A stretch of DNA of 64,000 nucleotides from contig NZ_LMTZ01000035.1 of NCBI RefSeq assembly GCF_001456025.1, forward strand, positions 62,001-126,000, in the 5' to 3' direction. Origin of the DNA: Mastigocoleus testarum BC008 (GTDB lineage: Bacteria > Cyanobacteriota > Cyanobacteriia > Cyanobacteriales > Nostocaceae). The notes under the pieces were generated by a model. That model was not told where the DNA came from. It was given only the letters and a program-made list of their open reading frames with translations, and did no database searches. Positions 1 to 8,553 of this stretch are shown in pieces. The translations under genes and the position numbers were made by a program. Position 1 is the first letter of the stretch. Every line of letters begins with the position of its first letter.

Positions 1-229
1 GTAGGCTCTAACCTCTTCCGCCCGCTCATGGACGGGGCTTGTACCTTTCTGTCTTTGAACGCAGCAAAGCTGAACAGGAAGGAAGATTTTTGTAGGAAAC
101 GCGTTTGAAGACATCTTCCTTCTTCCTTCCGACGGAGTCGGTCAGTTCAAATCACAATAGTCTCTTTTCTACTGCTTTTTCATCGTATATTCTATTGTTA
201 TGGCTAAGTGCACATGTTTGCAGCAAACA
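1..229. other. Window-edge region without a confident gene; hairpin at 78-122
   Basis: No reading frame here looks like a known protein. The first 150 bases are richer in G and C than the AT-rich DNA that follows. They contain a small hairpin (CCCG/CGGG, about 23-37) and a 10-bp inverted repeat (GGAAGGAAGAT-like arm at 78-87, complement at 113-122). This could be the end of a mobile element or a terminator of a gene outside the window. Nothing decides between these. Confidence 0.3.
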
Positions 230-658
230 TCAACCAAAAGACTTGAAAGTATATTTTTTAGCTGTTATTATCCATATCCATCCCAAGAAACTACCGATAA
301 AGTATGGAGGAAAATCTGACCATACAAAGGTATTACCTAAAACTAGTCTTCCTGGTAAAGTAGAGCGGGCAGCTTGCAAAAAAGGTGGTTGCCATAGCTG
401 CAAAAATTCTAATCCACAAGTAGCAATGCAAACTCCAAGTGCAACTTTGAATGCGGAAATTCTCGGAGCGATCGCAGCAACTAATAAAATCCAAAATATT
501 TCATAAGCAATGCTTCCAAAAACATCACCTAACCACTCAATCCCTGTTCCTTGAGAAAATCTGATTATGTAACCCGAAGGGACGACCACTATTATGCTCA
601 GTAGCAGAATTATACGGTATTTACACTTGATGCGATGTTTCTTTGTCTGCATTTTCAT
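230..658 (-). CDS. DUF2809 family small membrane protein
   Basis: This 142-residue protein has about four hydrophobic segments (roughly residues 15-32, 48-66, 70-88 and 118-133). It shows the features I associate with DUF2809: LEFLQLW at 83-89, a following Arg at 98, and LGNTFVWSDFPPY at 107-119. Members are integral membrane proteins of unknown function. It stands alone, reading towards the window edge, with no partner gene in sight. An overlapping ORF on the other strand is a shadow of it. The family call is reasonably firm; no function can be given. Confidence 0.75.
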   Translation of the reverse strand: MKMQTKKHRIKCKYRIILLLSIIVVVPSGYIIRFSQGTGIEWLGDVFGSIAYEIFWILLVAAIAPRISAFKVALGVCIATCGLEFLQLWQPPFLQAARSTLPGRLVLGNTFVWSDFPPYFIGSFLGWIWIITAKKYTFKSFG

Positions 659-871
659 ATTGCATTAGCCTAAGTATTTACGATCTGAAATTAGATTGGT
701 TATTGTCTTAAATTAGATATTTCAATAAGCATAGCTATTATTATCAGTGATAAAACTTATCTGAAGATTTTACTAATTACTGTAATCGGAAATGTTAATA
801 ATATAGCTTCGCTAAATCCAGTATTCTTAATATTATGAAGCAAATATTAAGCTAAAACTTTAGGGGGAAAG

Positions 872-1186
872 ATGAGGTTTGTTGTAACAGTTGTTGCTTT
901 CACTGGTCTATTAGTTACTGCTAGCCTAACTTCAACTGCTCAAGCACGTAGCAGTTCCTTTTCTGGTACGATTGAAAAAGTTTGGGAAGATGGATTCAGA
1001 TTAAAAACTGAGGAACATTCTTTGAAGGTTGACTCTTGGGACGTTTTTGGAGATAACACGTCTGTTAACTTATCTGAAGGCGATCAAGTTACTGTGGACG
1101 GAGAATTTGATGGTGGAGAATTTGATGCTTTTTCCATTATTAAAGAAGATAATGTAAAATTTTGTACTCAAGATACAATACAGTAA
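872..1186 (+). CDS. Small exported protein, possible OB-fold
   Basis: The product has 104 residues. It starts with a clear signal peptide (basic MR, hydrophobic core to about residue 20, STAQA cleavage site near 25). A Shine-Dalgarno-like AGGGGGA lies just before the ATG. The mature part (about 79 residues) is acidic. Its alternating pattern (FSGTIEKVWEDGFRLKT, then EGDQVTVDGEFDGGEFDAF) resembles small periplasmic OB-fold proteins, with one Cys near the C-terminus. I do not recognise a named family. It is probably monocistronic, with a hairpin at 1237-1267 downstream. Function unknown. Confidence 0.65.
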   Translation: MRFVVTVVAFTGLLVTASLTSTAQARSSSFSGTIEKVWEDGFRLKTEEHSLKVDSWDVFGDNTSVNLSEGDQVTVDGEFDGGEFDAFSIIKEDNVKFCTQDTIQ

Positions 1187-1498
1187 ATTTGTATTAGTAT
1201 AGTATTTTGTATTTTCTATCTACGTATGATTGTAAATTAGCCTGCAGGGTATTTTGCTGTGGGCTAAAAGCATATTCATATTAACAGGTGAGAAAGGTTT
1301 AGTACTTAATAAAAGATAGCTGGAGACTCAGGTAAATTTATCGAGTTGTAAAAGTTTCTTGGTAAAAGTTGCTTGATTATTTGGGAAGGAAATAGCCCCA
1401 ACAATATATTTTTTATTTGATGTTTTTGAATGGAATTGCAAATAACGTCTTTCTAACTTTTCTCAAGAATTACAAATATTTGCATTATATTTTGTGTG
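1187..1498. other. Convergent intergenic gap with hairpin 1237-1267
   Basis: This gap separates the 3' ends of two convergent genes. It holds an inverted repeat TTAGCC (1237-1242) / GGCTAA (1262-1267), with an inner CAG/CTG pairing. That would fold into a hairpin with a 2x2 internal loop. No T-run follows on either strand, so it is only a possible transcription end. Nothing else stands out. Confidence 0.35.
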
Positions 1499-2545
1499 TC
1501 AGCGAATCCTGACAAAACCTGCTTCCGAGATTAATTGTTGACCTTCTTCTGTGAGCATAAGATTAGCGTAAGCCATCCCTGCTTCTTCTTCAATTTGACC
1601 ATTCTTTTTCACAACTACAAATAGTCGTCTGGTCATGGGATACTCATCACTTTTAAAAGCCTCTACATTCAATTGGTTGCGCTGTATTGGACATTCATAT
1701 GGGAGAACCAATGGTTTTTTATAAGGTGGGACAAATTTTTCACCAACTCGTGCAATTGGTAAGGGTTTGACGCCACATTGTGTAACAATTTTGGGTGCAG
1801 ATGCGTAGTAAATGCCACCCCGATTGCTAATAATTCTTCTCAAGGCTTCCGTTGTGCTTTTTACTATCTGAATATTTTTACCAAACTTCTCTTTGTGTAA
1901 AACATTTTTCAGAAAAAACTCTACAGTACCACCTTCATTTTGTTTGGAGTATGGTGTTATTTTTAAGTTAGGTCCTCCTAAATCTTTCCAGTTAGTAATT
2001 TCACCCGAATATATTTTTTTGAGTTCGTCTAGCTTTAAGCCAGGTATATTCATTTTGGGATGAACTGCAACAGCAATACCATCTATAGCTATTGGAATTT
2101 CAGTAAGTGTAAATCCTTTTATTTCTGCTTTTTTATGTTCTTCTTCTTTTATAGAACGTGAAGTTTGAGAAAAATCTAATTCATTATTGAGGAGCATTTC
2201 GATCCCTACAGCAGAGTCAGGACTTCCTCTTTCTGGATTGATGTAAATTAATTCATATTCTGGAAATACTCTTGCGAGCGATTGTTCAGTTCTATTTCTA
2301 ATTGAAGCCCAAGTGGTGCTACCTCCATAGCTGAACGATCCAGCAGGCACATTTTTAACTTGCGTAAACTTCTGAGCTAGGGATGGTGGTGATTTTTGTT
2401 TTTGCTTACTACTGGGATTTTTCCCAAAATTAACGAAGCCAGTATTATAAAAGTGAGATTTCCACCAAAAAACTCCAATAACTAAGCTTGAAGAAATTAA
2501 AAGGGTGAATGTTAGACTCAAAGTCTGGTTTTTTTTTTGAAACAT
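1499..2545 (-). CDS. PstS-like phosphate-binding protein
   Basis: The 348-residue protein has an N-terminal hydrophobic segment (about 10-28) that may act as signal peptide or membrane anchor. A periplasmic binding-protein fold of the PstS type follows. Typical pieces are YGGSTTWASIR (about 73-83), NELDFSQTSR (121-130), YSGEITNWKDLGG (179-191) and NEGGTVEFF (203-211). Such proteins bind phosphate for the PstSCAB importer, or act as scavenging or sensory paralogues. No pstC, pstA or pstB gene lies nearby, so this is a stand-alone copy; ligand binding is inferred from the family. It is transcribed divergently from the gene at 2963. Confidence 0.85.
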   Translation of the reverse strand: MFQKKNQTLSLTFTLLISSSLVIGVFWWKSHFYNTGFVNFGKNPSSKQKQKSPPSLAQKFTQVKNVPAGSFSYGGSTTWASIRNRTEQSLARVFPEYELIYINPERGSPDSAVGIEMLLNNELDFSQTSRSIKEEEHKKAEIKGFTLTEIPIAIDGIAVAVHPKMNIPGLKLDELKKIYSGEITNWKDLGGPNLKITPYSKQNEGGTVEFFLKNVLHKEKFGKNIQIVKSTTEALRRIISNRGGIYYASAPKIVTQCGVKPLPIARVGEKFVPPYKKPLVLPYECPIQRNQLNVEAFKSDEYPMTRRLFVVVKKNGQIEEEAGMAYANLMLTEEGQQLISEAGFVRIR

Positions 2546-2962
2546 AGTTATGTTTTCGCTTGATTGAATTTCAAATAAATAAAGTTTGAGCGTTATCTGT
2601 CCAGAAAAAATTCTGTCACATATCCATTAAAAACTGCCTTTTACTGAGATGAGTAGAAATTTAACTATTGTGAATTTCAAGCATTAAAATTAACGTCAAT
2701 CTGGTAACAGTTTTATAACCCTTGTTGGGGTATCAAATAATAATCTTTCGCTAATAAATTTCTCCGATAAGTAAAGCAAGATTATGATACTAATATTCTT
2801 GAAAAAATAGTTAAGATTGATTAGTAGATGTTGTTATGATGTCCTCCACAAAAGCAATTAATTGATCAATATAAACTATTTGCTGTCACTGAAATACAAA
2901 AATTTCTTCACTTGATAATTGTTAATACTTTTGTTTTCTAATTTTATTTTTTTTTGAAAATT
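2546..2962. other. Divergent promoter region, no gene seen
   Basis: About 400 very AT-rich bases separate the PstS-like gene (minus strand) from the gene at 2963 (plus strand), so both promoters must lie here. I found no ORF, strong hairpin or recognisable operator. Confidence 0.4.
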
Positions 2963-3493
2963 ATGAAATATAGTGGCTGGAATCCAATCAGAAGAAATAA
3001 AAATATTGGTACAAAGAAACGTGGCTATTCGCAAAATAACCAGTTAGTTATCCCAGAGCGGTCGCAAGATAATCTTATTTATTGGGAGCGTTTAATAGAT
3101 CCAGTAGCATGTCCCCTAGAAATTAAAGGACATCAAATGACTCTGCTGGTTGAAGCGACTAAACAAGGGTATGTTTATAGTTGTACGCCTAGTGACATTA
3201 TTAGAATCCTCGAATTAGTAGATCGCGAACAGCTGGAAGTAATTGAACTAGTGATTTTGCGTCAACCAACAAAAAAACAAGAAATATTACAACCTGTTTG
3301 GGGTCGCTTTACAAGTAATGCAGATATTAATTACAAGTATTCTGGAGCCAGTATCATTCTTGAAGCTGTACCCATCGGTTTGATTCTCAAATGGACTGAC
3401 AAGCTCGATTCTTACGGGCGCAAAGAACTGCTTTCTTTAGAAACAATACCTTTGCCAATTTACGAGGATGCAACACAATTAGAAGTATTGTGA
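2963..3493 (+). CDS. Conserved-looking hypothetical protein, 3' end replaced by IS element
   Basis: I chose ATG 2963 over the in-frame TTG at 2954; it gives 176 residues beginning MKYSGWNPIRR. I recognise no defined domain. The N-terminus is basic (RRNKNIGTKKRGYS), the rest is mixed alpha/beta with no membrane segment. The final codons (GTA TTG TGA, 3485-3493) appear to be supplied by the end of the adjacent insertion element, just after the first copy of the 10-bp direct repeat at 3475-3484. The natural C-terminus is therefore probably lost. Reading across the reconstructed empty site gives 26 more codons antisense to the catalase gene, so the original end is unclear. Treat as a likely truncated gene. 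Confidence 0.55.
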   Translation: MKYSGWNPIRRNKNIGTKKRGYSQNNQLVIPERSQDNLIYWERLIDPVACPLEIKGHQMTLLVEATKQGYVYSCTPSDIIRILELVDREQLEVIELVILRQPTKKQEILQPVWGRFTSNADINYKYSGASIILEAVPIGLILKWTDKLDSYGRKELLSLETIPLPIYEDATQLEVL

Positions 3494-4825
3494 ATGCGTC
3501 CTAAAGAAGTAAGCTTGGCAAAAATCTGGGTTAATAAAATTGGTTCAGGTTTTTGGGGAAGTATTTTTATCATTTCCCATACATACAAATAACCGCGATA
3601 ATAAGCCTTAAGATCTATCACACCTGATTTAGGATTATTTTGATGGAAATGAGAAAGAAGAGCATGAGACACATTGACCATAAAAAATGCAAGGTTTGCA
3701 GCATTGGTTACAGCAGTTTGGTTTAAATTCATAAAATCTTCCAATCCCCAAAATTGCTTAGCATCTCTAAAATTGAATTCAATTTGAAAGCGCAGTTTAT
3801 AGTAGTCTATTATTTTTTCATATGACAATTGCAGGTCACTAGAAAATAGAATTACATGACTACGAGCATTAGTTTTAAGATTAGTTTTGACTAGAATAAC
3901 TACATTCAAAGCCTGGGCAAATTCTTTGTGAAGTAGATTGGCTTGATAAATATCAGTTTGGATATTATCCTCAATGGTACTTTCACATAAATATTTGTCA
4001 GGTATATTACAGTAGTCTAATTTATCTCCGTATTTGCGACGGGAATGACTGTTGGGTTCTCGATGTTGATAAGGTATATACAATGCCGAATCACAACGGA
4101 GCTTGGAAATGATATGCAAGTTAAGTTGGCGAGTCATTTGTAAAGCATTATTATTACCAAAATGACCGTCTAGTACTAAGTAAGTAAGGGGGATAAATCC
4201 GTCTAATAACTTGAATAGCGAATTAATCATCTTCTGAATTCGCAATAATTCAGATGTTAATATTACTTCTGTTTTATTCTTATTTTTACTTCCTTTTGGT
4301 CGCCCACGTCTGCGCTTATTTTTAGTCTTTATGTTTTGTATTCGTGACTTTCTACTTTTTCTTGTGTCGTTTTTTATAACCTGTTCTATTTGAATAGGAA
4401 ATGAGTGCCTTTGTTCGACACTTATTAATGATAATGTAAAGAAAGATAGACCTGGTATGGGTTTGTTTAATAAGCTAGAAAAAAATCTATCTAACCCATA
4501 AGTATGTTTACCTGCTTTACTGACAACAACTTCATCTCCTGCTAGCAAATATACTTCATTTACTCGAAACAAATGCCGACGTTCGTGGCGCTAGCCGCGC
4601 GTTAATAAAGAATAGCCAAAACAAGGTCGCCCAAGGTATGACTGTATGAAAGAATCTCAATATAGTTCGATAACTACCACCAATGCCTGCCCAACGAGAA
4701 ATTCCTCGCATGGTGACTCGCCCATTCATTGCTAACATGGCCAGAATTATCTGCTTCAATTGACGCATAGTTGTAGCATTTACCTGTGGCAACAGGCATT
4801 GTAACAGTGATAGGATATCAGGCAT
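3460..4825 (-). pseudogene. IS4-family DDE transposase, frameshifted by a 25-bp insert
   Basis: Two reading frames make up one transposase. The N-terminal part (4825 to about 4556) ends in WATLFWLFF followed by foreign residues and a stop. The rest (about 4572 to 3460) starts near HLFRVNEVYLLAGDE. The IS4 YREK signature is visible as YKLRFQIEFNFRDAK, and the Asp motifs as LLAGDEVVV and LVLDGHFGNN. A basic linker (KNKRRRGRPKGSKNKNK) sits between them. The frames are separated by 25 bp of GC-rich sequence (about 4584-4608) that looks like a very small dispersed repeat. The stop codon lies just outside the predicted IS end, in flanking DNA. The gene is not expected to work. Confidence 0.8.
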
Positions 4826-4919
4826 GGGCTGTTTGTGGTTTTTGAGTTGTCGTTGTGAGAGACAATAACTCTACTACATCAGCCCTATTTTTCATACTCT
4901 TTTTTTGGCGAAGGTATTG
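3485..4919 (-). mobile_element. IS4-family insertion sequence, inactive, flanked by 10-bp direct repeats
   Basis: The element carries one disrupted transposase gene on the minus strand. ACAATTAGAA occurs exactly on both sides, at 3475-3484 and 4920-4929. This fits the 10-13 bp target duplication known for IS4-type elements and sets the length at about 1435 bp. I could not find convincing terminal inverted repeats at these borders, so each end may be off by a few bases. The element sits between the truncated gene at 2963 and the catalase, whose stop codon is only 2 bp beyond the right repeat. Confidence 0.6.
4584..4608. repeat. Very small GC-rich repeat inserted in the transposase
   Basis: On the minus strand the transposase reads TTCTTT, then 25 bases (beginning ATTAACGCGCGGCTAGCGCC), then CGTCGGCATTTG. 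Removing the 25 bases restores an uninterrupted frame FFRRHLFRVNEV. The insert has a near-palindromic core GGCGCTAGCCGCGC and is far richer in G and C than the IS. Size and composition match the small dispersed repeats reported from Nostoc-type genomes. Confidence 0.6.
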
Positions 4920-4931
4920 ACAATTAGAACG

Positions 4932-6512
4932 TTACTCTTTAAGATTTGCTGCACGTCCCTCAACTCCTTTCAAGTCCACATTGACAGCTTTAGCTAGTCT
5001 GCTTCCATAATCTTTGTCAGCTTTATAGAAAAAGGCTAACATCTCTGTCTTAATTTCCATATTTCGAACTTGACCTAAATCACCTGCTAAATTTTCAATT
5101 AAATGTTGTTGATTTGTTTTGTCAAGACCACGATAAAAGTCCCCAGCTTGTTGGAAATTAAGAGTTTTGTCAATCGGTGCTTGCATCGTAGTTCCTGCAA
5201 TTGGTAGCTGAGAATTTTGAGCATTTTTATGTTCAGACAATCCTTCCTTACTATTGCTAGGCTGATAGTTCACATCTGAATCAGTTTCCAGTACGTTTGC
5301 AAAACCATCTTGATTACCGTTCGCAACTTTAATATTAGGACGGTTGATAGGTAACATCATGTTATTGACACCAAGACGATGTCTCTGAGTATCAGCATAA
5401 GAGAATATTCGCCCTTGCAATAGTCTATCTTCAGAAGCCTCAATTCCAGGAATCATGTTGCTAGGTGCAAAAGCTGATTGCTCCGTCTCTTGGAAAAAGT
5501 TTTTAGGAATGCGGTTGAGAGTCATCGTGCCCACTTTCTTCTCTGGAACTAATTTTGGAGGCCAAATCTTAGTAGGGTCGAGAGGATTAAAATCAAACTT
5601 ATTTAGGTCGTCAGGATTGATTGTTTGAATATAGAGATCCCAAGAAGGGTATTGACCATTTGAAATGCTGCTATAAAGATCTGTTGTGTAGAGATTAAAA
5701 TCTGTTGCTTGCATTTGTTTAGCCTCTGGACCAGAAAGATTATGCTCTCCTTGGTTGCTTTTCCAGTGAAATTTTACGTACTTAAATTGACCTTTATTAT
5801 TGACAAATTTGTAGGCGTGGACGCTAGAACCATCCATCTCACGATAACTTTTAGGAGTTCCCAAATCACTATAAAGACGTGTGAACATATGAGTACTCTC
5901 AGGAATATGAGAGAAAAAGTCAAAGAAGCGATTGGGGTCTTGTTTGTTATTAATTGGAGATGGTTTGAGAGAGTGAACCATGTCAGGGAATTTCTTAGCA
6001 TCCCGAATAAAAAAGATTGGTAAGTTATTGCCAACTAAATCCCAATTACCTTGTTCCGTATAGAATTTGGTTGCAAATCCACGAGGGTCACGTAAGGTTT
6101 CTGGTGACCCTTTAGAGTGAACTACAGAAGAAAAACGAACAAATACAGGGGTTTTTTTACCTGCTTTCTCAAAAGGAGCTGCAGCAGTAATATCGGAGAG
6201 ACTAGTGGAACTAACAAACTCTCCATGAACACCTGTACCACGAGCATGTACAACACGTTCGGGAATTCGCTCTCGATCAAAGCGAGCTAATTTTTCCACT
6301 AAATCGGTATCTTGCAATAAAACAGGTCCATTAGGACCAGCAACTTGAGAGTTTTGATTATCTGCTACGGGAGCCCCATTATCGCGAGTAATAATTAATT
6401 TTGGTGTTTGTGCATGAGAAACCTTAGTAAAAGTGATGCTCAGGACTAATATCAGTAATGCAACAAATACAAAATAGTGATTTTTTTTGAAGTCAAACTT
6501 GGGTCTTTTCAT
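4932..6512 (-). CDS. Exported monofunctional haem catalase
   Basis: The product (526 residues) is a clade-type haem catalase that breaks hydrogen peroxide down to water and oxygen. Catalytic His89 lies in ERVVHARGTGVHGEF and the distal Asn at 162/163 in LVGNNLPIFF. The haem-ligand Tyr372 lies in RIFSYADTQRHR. Residues 1-34 are an unusual N-terminal extension with a hydrophobic core (VFVALLILVLSITF) and an SHAQ cleavage site, so the enzyme should act in the periplasm or outside the cell. The gene is monocistronic; its 5' region contains a large inverted repeat (6557-6658). Haem catalases of this type are patchy in cyanobacteria, so acquisition by transfer is possible. Confidence 0.93.
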   Translation of the reverse strand: MKRPKFDFKKNHYFVFVALLILVLSITFTKVSHAQTPKLIITRDNGAPVADNQNSQVAGPNGPVLLQDTDLVEKLARFDRERIPERVVHARGTGVHGEFVSSTSLSDITAAAPFEKAGKKTPVFVRFSSVVHSKGSPETLRDPRGFATKFYTEQGNWDLVGNNLPIFFIRDAKKFPDMVHSLKPSPINNKQDPNRFFDFFSHIPESTHMFTRLYSDLGTPKSYREMDGSSVHAYKFVNNKGQFKYVKFHWKSNQGEHNLSGPEAKQMQATDFNLYTTDLYSSISNGQYPSWDLYIQTINPDDLNKFDFNPLDPTKIWPPKLVPEKKVGTMTLNRIPKNFFQETEQSAFAPSNMIPGIEASEDRLLQGRIFSYADTQRHRLGVNNMMLPINRPNIKVANGNQDGFANVLETDSDVNYQPSNSKEGLSEHKNAQNSQLPIAGTTMQAPIDKTLNFQQAGDFYRGLDKTNQQHLIENLAGDLGQVRNMEIKTEMLAFFYKADKDYGSRLAKAVNVDLKGVEGRAANLKE

Positions 6513-6556
6513 GGTTTATCAAACAAATAAAACTATTGGAAATACTTGATTTTTCT

Positions 6557-6658
6557 ATAAGAAATAGGGTGAGCCTTAGTTGCCAAAATCCCAAAAAACA
6601 AGAATTTTGGACACGCATTAATTTACGCAACTATAGAAGCATTTATCCTATTTCTTAT
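6557..6658. repeat. 102-bp inverted-repeat element upstream of catalase
   Basis: ATAAGAAATAGG (6557-6568) is exactly complementary to CCTATTTCTTAT (6647-6658). Inside lies a second pairing, CCAAAAT / ATTTTGG (about 6579-6610), and short TTGC/GCAA matches. The element begins 45 bp upstream of the catalase ATG, so it lies in the 5' untranslated region or promoter. It could be a small palindromic mobile element or a structured leader. Confidence 0.5.
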
Positions 6659-7210
6659 GGAGGTGTAAATATTATTCAATGTCTCGTTTCATGCTAAAAA
6701 CTTTATCTAATAGGCAATATTGAATTACAAGCTAAGACTGTCCATTAACTGCACATAGAGCCTAAGTAAATGTTGTAAAACTAAACTTCTTAGACAAAAT
6801 CTAATTGATTAGTTGACAAACAAAAGAGAGAAATTGATTTCCGCACAAGAACTAACTATTTCGGACTCGTTATGAGTTTATATTGGAACTATATACCTAT
6901 TAACTTTAAAAAGTCAAATCCGTTATGAGTTTATTTAAATTAAAGAATACTTATGACTGACTTATTTAACTTGAGGCATAATTAATAAATCTACAAATTT
7001 ATGTTGACTCAGCATCAAATACCCTTTTGTCTTAATTTCGTTGACTAATCTGAGAAATGCTTGAGAATTAAATGAGATTTTCCTGAGAATGTAGGTTAAT
7101 TAAGTTAAAGTTTAAGGTACTGAGCCAGCTAATTCCATTAAGCCAGAACCTTTAACCCTCAATTTACGAAAGTATGAAATTATAGAAAGTATGAAATTAT
7201 AGAAAGCATG
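6659..7210. other. Gene-free region with two short direct repeats
   Basis: No coding frame is convincing. CGTTATGAGTTTAT occurs twice, at 6868-6881 and 6921-6934, 53 bp apart. Near the end, GAAAGTATGAAATTATA is repeated in tandem (about 7169-7204). These may be sites for a regulator or simple slippage products. Confidence 0.4.
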
Positions 7211-7238
7211 AAAAACCTCTCCCTAGGATTGGGAGAGG
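7211..7238 (-). terminator. Rho-independent-type terminator of the nucleotidyltransferase gene
   Basis: A perfect 8-bp stem CCTCTCCC (7216-7223) / GGGAGAGG (7231-7238) encloses a 7-base loop. On the minus strand it is followed directly by five T (7215-7211). It lies about 120 bp beyond the stop codon of the gene at 7361-8149. Confidence 0.75.
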
Positions 7239-7360
7239 AGTAATAGTTACAAGATTTATGCAGATAGGAATTTAAACTTGTATCAATGCAGTTAATACGA
7301 TAGCGATTATTGATTTATCTAATCGTCTTAGGAATATCTAAGGGATATAGAGAAGCGGTT

Positions 7361-8149
7361 TCAAATAATCTGTGAAAATTGCTGTACTGCTCTAACTAAA
7401 TCATCCGGGGTACCAATATCCAAGTAAGTACCTTGAGGAAATGCTTCCGCTTCTACACTCATACCTTGAGCGATCGCTGCTTGAATTACATCCCCAATAG
7501 GTAATTCTGGGAGACTGGATAAGTCGTTATTCCTTTGGATTTCCTGTAAAGAATTATGTAAAAATTCGCTAAAATTCGGATTCCATACAGCAATTCCCCA
7601 CATATAACGCAAATTAGACACCTGGGGTTTTTCGACAATCGAATGGACTTTTCCTGAATCATCAAAGTCTACCATCCCTGCTTTTTGCGGTCTATCGGTA
7701 GGAAACAAACCCAATACAACATCAGCATTACTTGCTTCCAAACGCTGAAGTACCTTGACATAAGCATCATTGGGTTGAAACAAAATATCAGGAAAACCCA
7801 AAGCCACTATTGCATTTTTTACAAAAGGATAAGCTTGGTCCAAGGTGAAAGGTACCCCAAAAGGTAAACCCGTAATTAAATAACCCAGGTGCATTGACAA
7901 GATCGAACCATCGCCAAAATACCCAGGTATATCCCATTTCCCAGGTTTAAGTATAAAGTATGCTTGCTCAATTCCTGCCAAGTGCATTTTTTCTAGCAGA
8001 TAATGGGAAACTACTTTTGGTCTGATATGAGATTTCCCATCTAAAGACCTGAACCCAATCGGATACAATTCTTTACTCAGTGGTAATGGAGAAATTCTGG
8101 TTGCTTTTCCCCCTGCAGGCAATAGCCCAATAACTTGGCATTTAGTCAT
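7361..8149 (-). CDS. Sugar nucleotidyltransferase (NTP_transferase family)
   Basis: This 262-residue protein is of the glucose-1-phosphate nucleotidyltransferase type. Such enzymes join a sugar 1-phosphate to an NTP to give an NDP-sugar and pyrophosphate. The N-terminal signature LLPAGGKATRISPLPLSKEL (9-28) is a variant of the usual GxGTRLxPLTxxxPK loop. VALGFPDILFQ and the C-terminal FPQGTYLDIGTPDDLVRAV are also typical. Length is close to the RfbA/RmlA size. The substrate cannot be read from the sequence. It is monocistronic with a clear terminator at 7211-7238. Confidence 0.82.
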   Translation of the reverse strand: MTKCQVIGLLPAGGKATRISPLPLSKELYPIGFRSLDGKSHIRPKVVSHYLLEKMHLAGIEQAYFILKPGKWDIPGYFGDGSILSMHLGYLITGLPFGVPFTLDQAYPFVKNAIVALGFPDILFQPNDAYVKVLQRLEASNADVVLGLFPTDRPQKAGMVDFDDSGKVHSIVEKPQVSNLRYMWGIAVWNPNFSEFLHNSLQEIQRNNDLSSLPELPIGDVIQAAIAQGMSVEAEAFPQGTYLDIGTPDDLVRAVQQFSQII

Positions 8150-8553
8150 AATTCATATCGTAAGGGATTGCCAAAAATTGATTCATACCATACTTTATAA
8201 AGCTTGGTAGAATTCAAATGTGCGCTCTAAGAATAAAATCTAAGTATTGCAAAGTTTTAAGGTAAATTTTATAGTCGATGTTATGTTTGACTACAAAATT
8301 TACAGCTACAAAACCTTGAAAATAAATTGAGAATATTTAACTTGAAACTCCCATTTTTTACAAATATCTAATTATTTTGGAATCAGTGCCAGTATTTCGA
8401 CAATTTTTAAACAGATTTAATTAATAAAGTATTTAAAATCAAAACATTCACTATTAGAAATAAATTAGCGATAAAAATATTCCCCTCATCCGTAAATACA
8501 ACTTCTAAAATCAAGGAAGAGAGGAAACATAAACTTTTATTTAGTTATCTAAA
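8150..8553. other. AT-rich gap, nothing recognised
   Basis: About 400 bases between two minus-strand genes. Promoter of the nucleotidyltransferase must lie here. No ORF, strong hairpin or known repeat was seen. Confidence 0.4.

Noticed and set aside
120..165. tRNA T-loop-like GTTCAAATC
   Set aside because: No cloverleaf can be built around it; arms do not pair and no acceptor stem exists. No tRNA was found elsewhere either.
105..506. 133-residue plus-strand ORF
   Set aside because: It lies opposite the DUF2809 gene, has no family resemblance, and its composition is that of an antisense frame.
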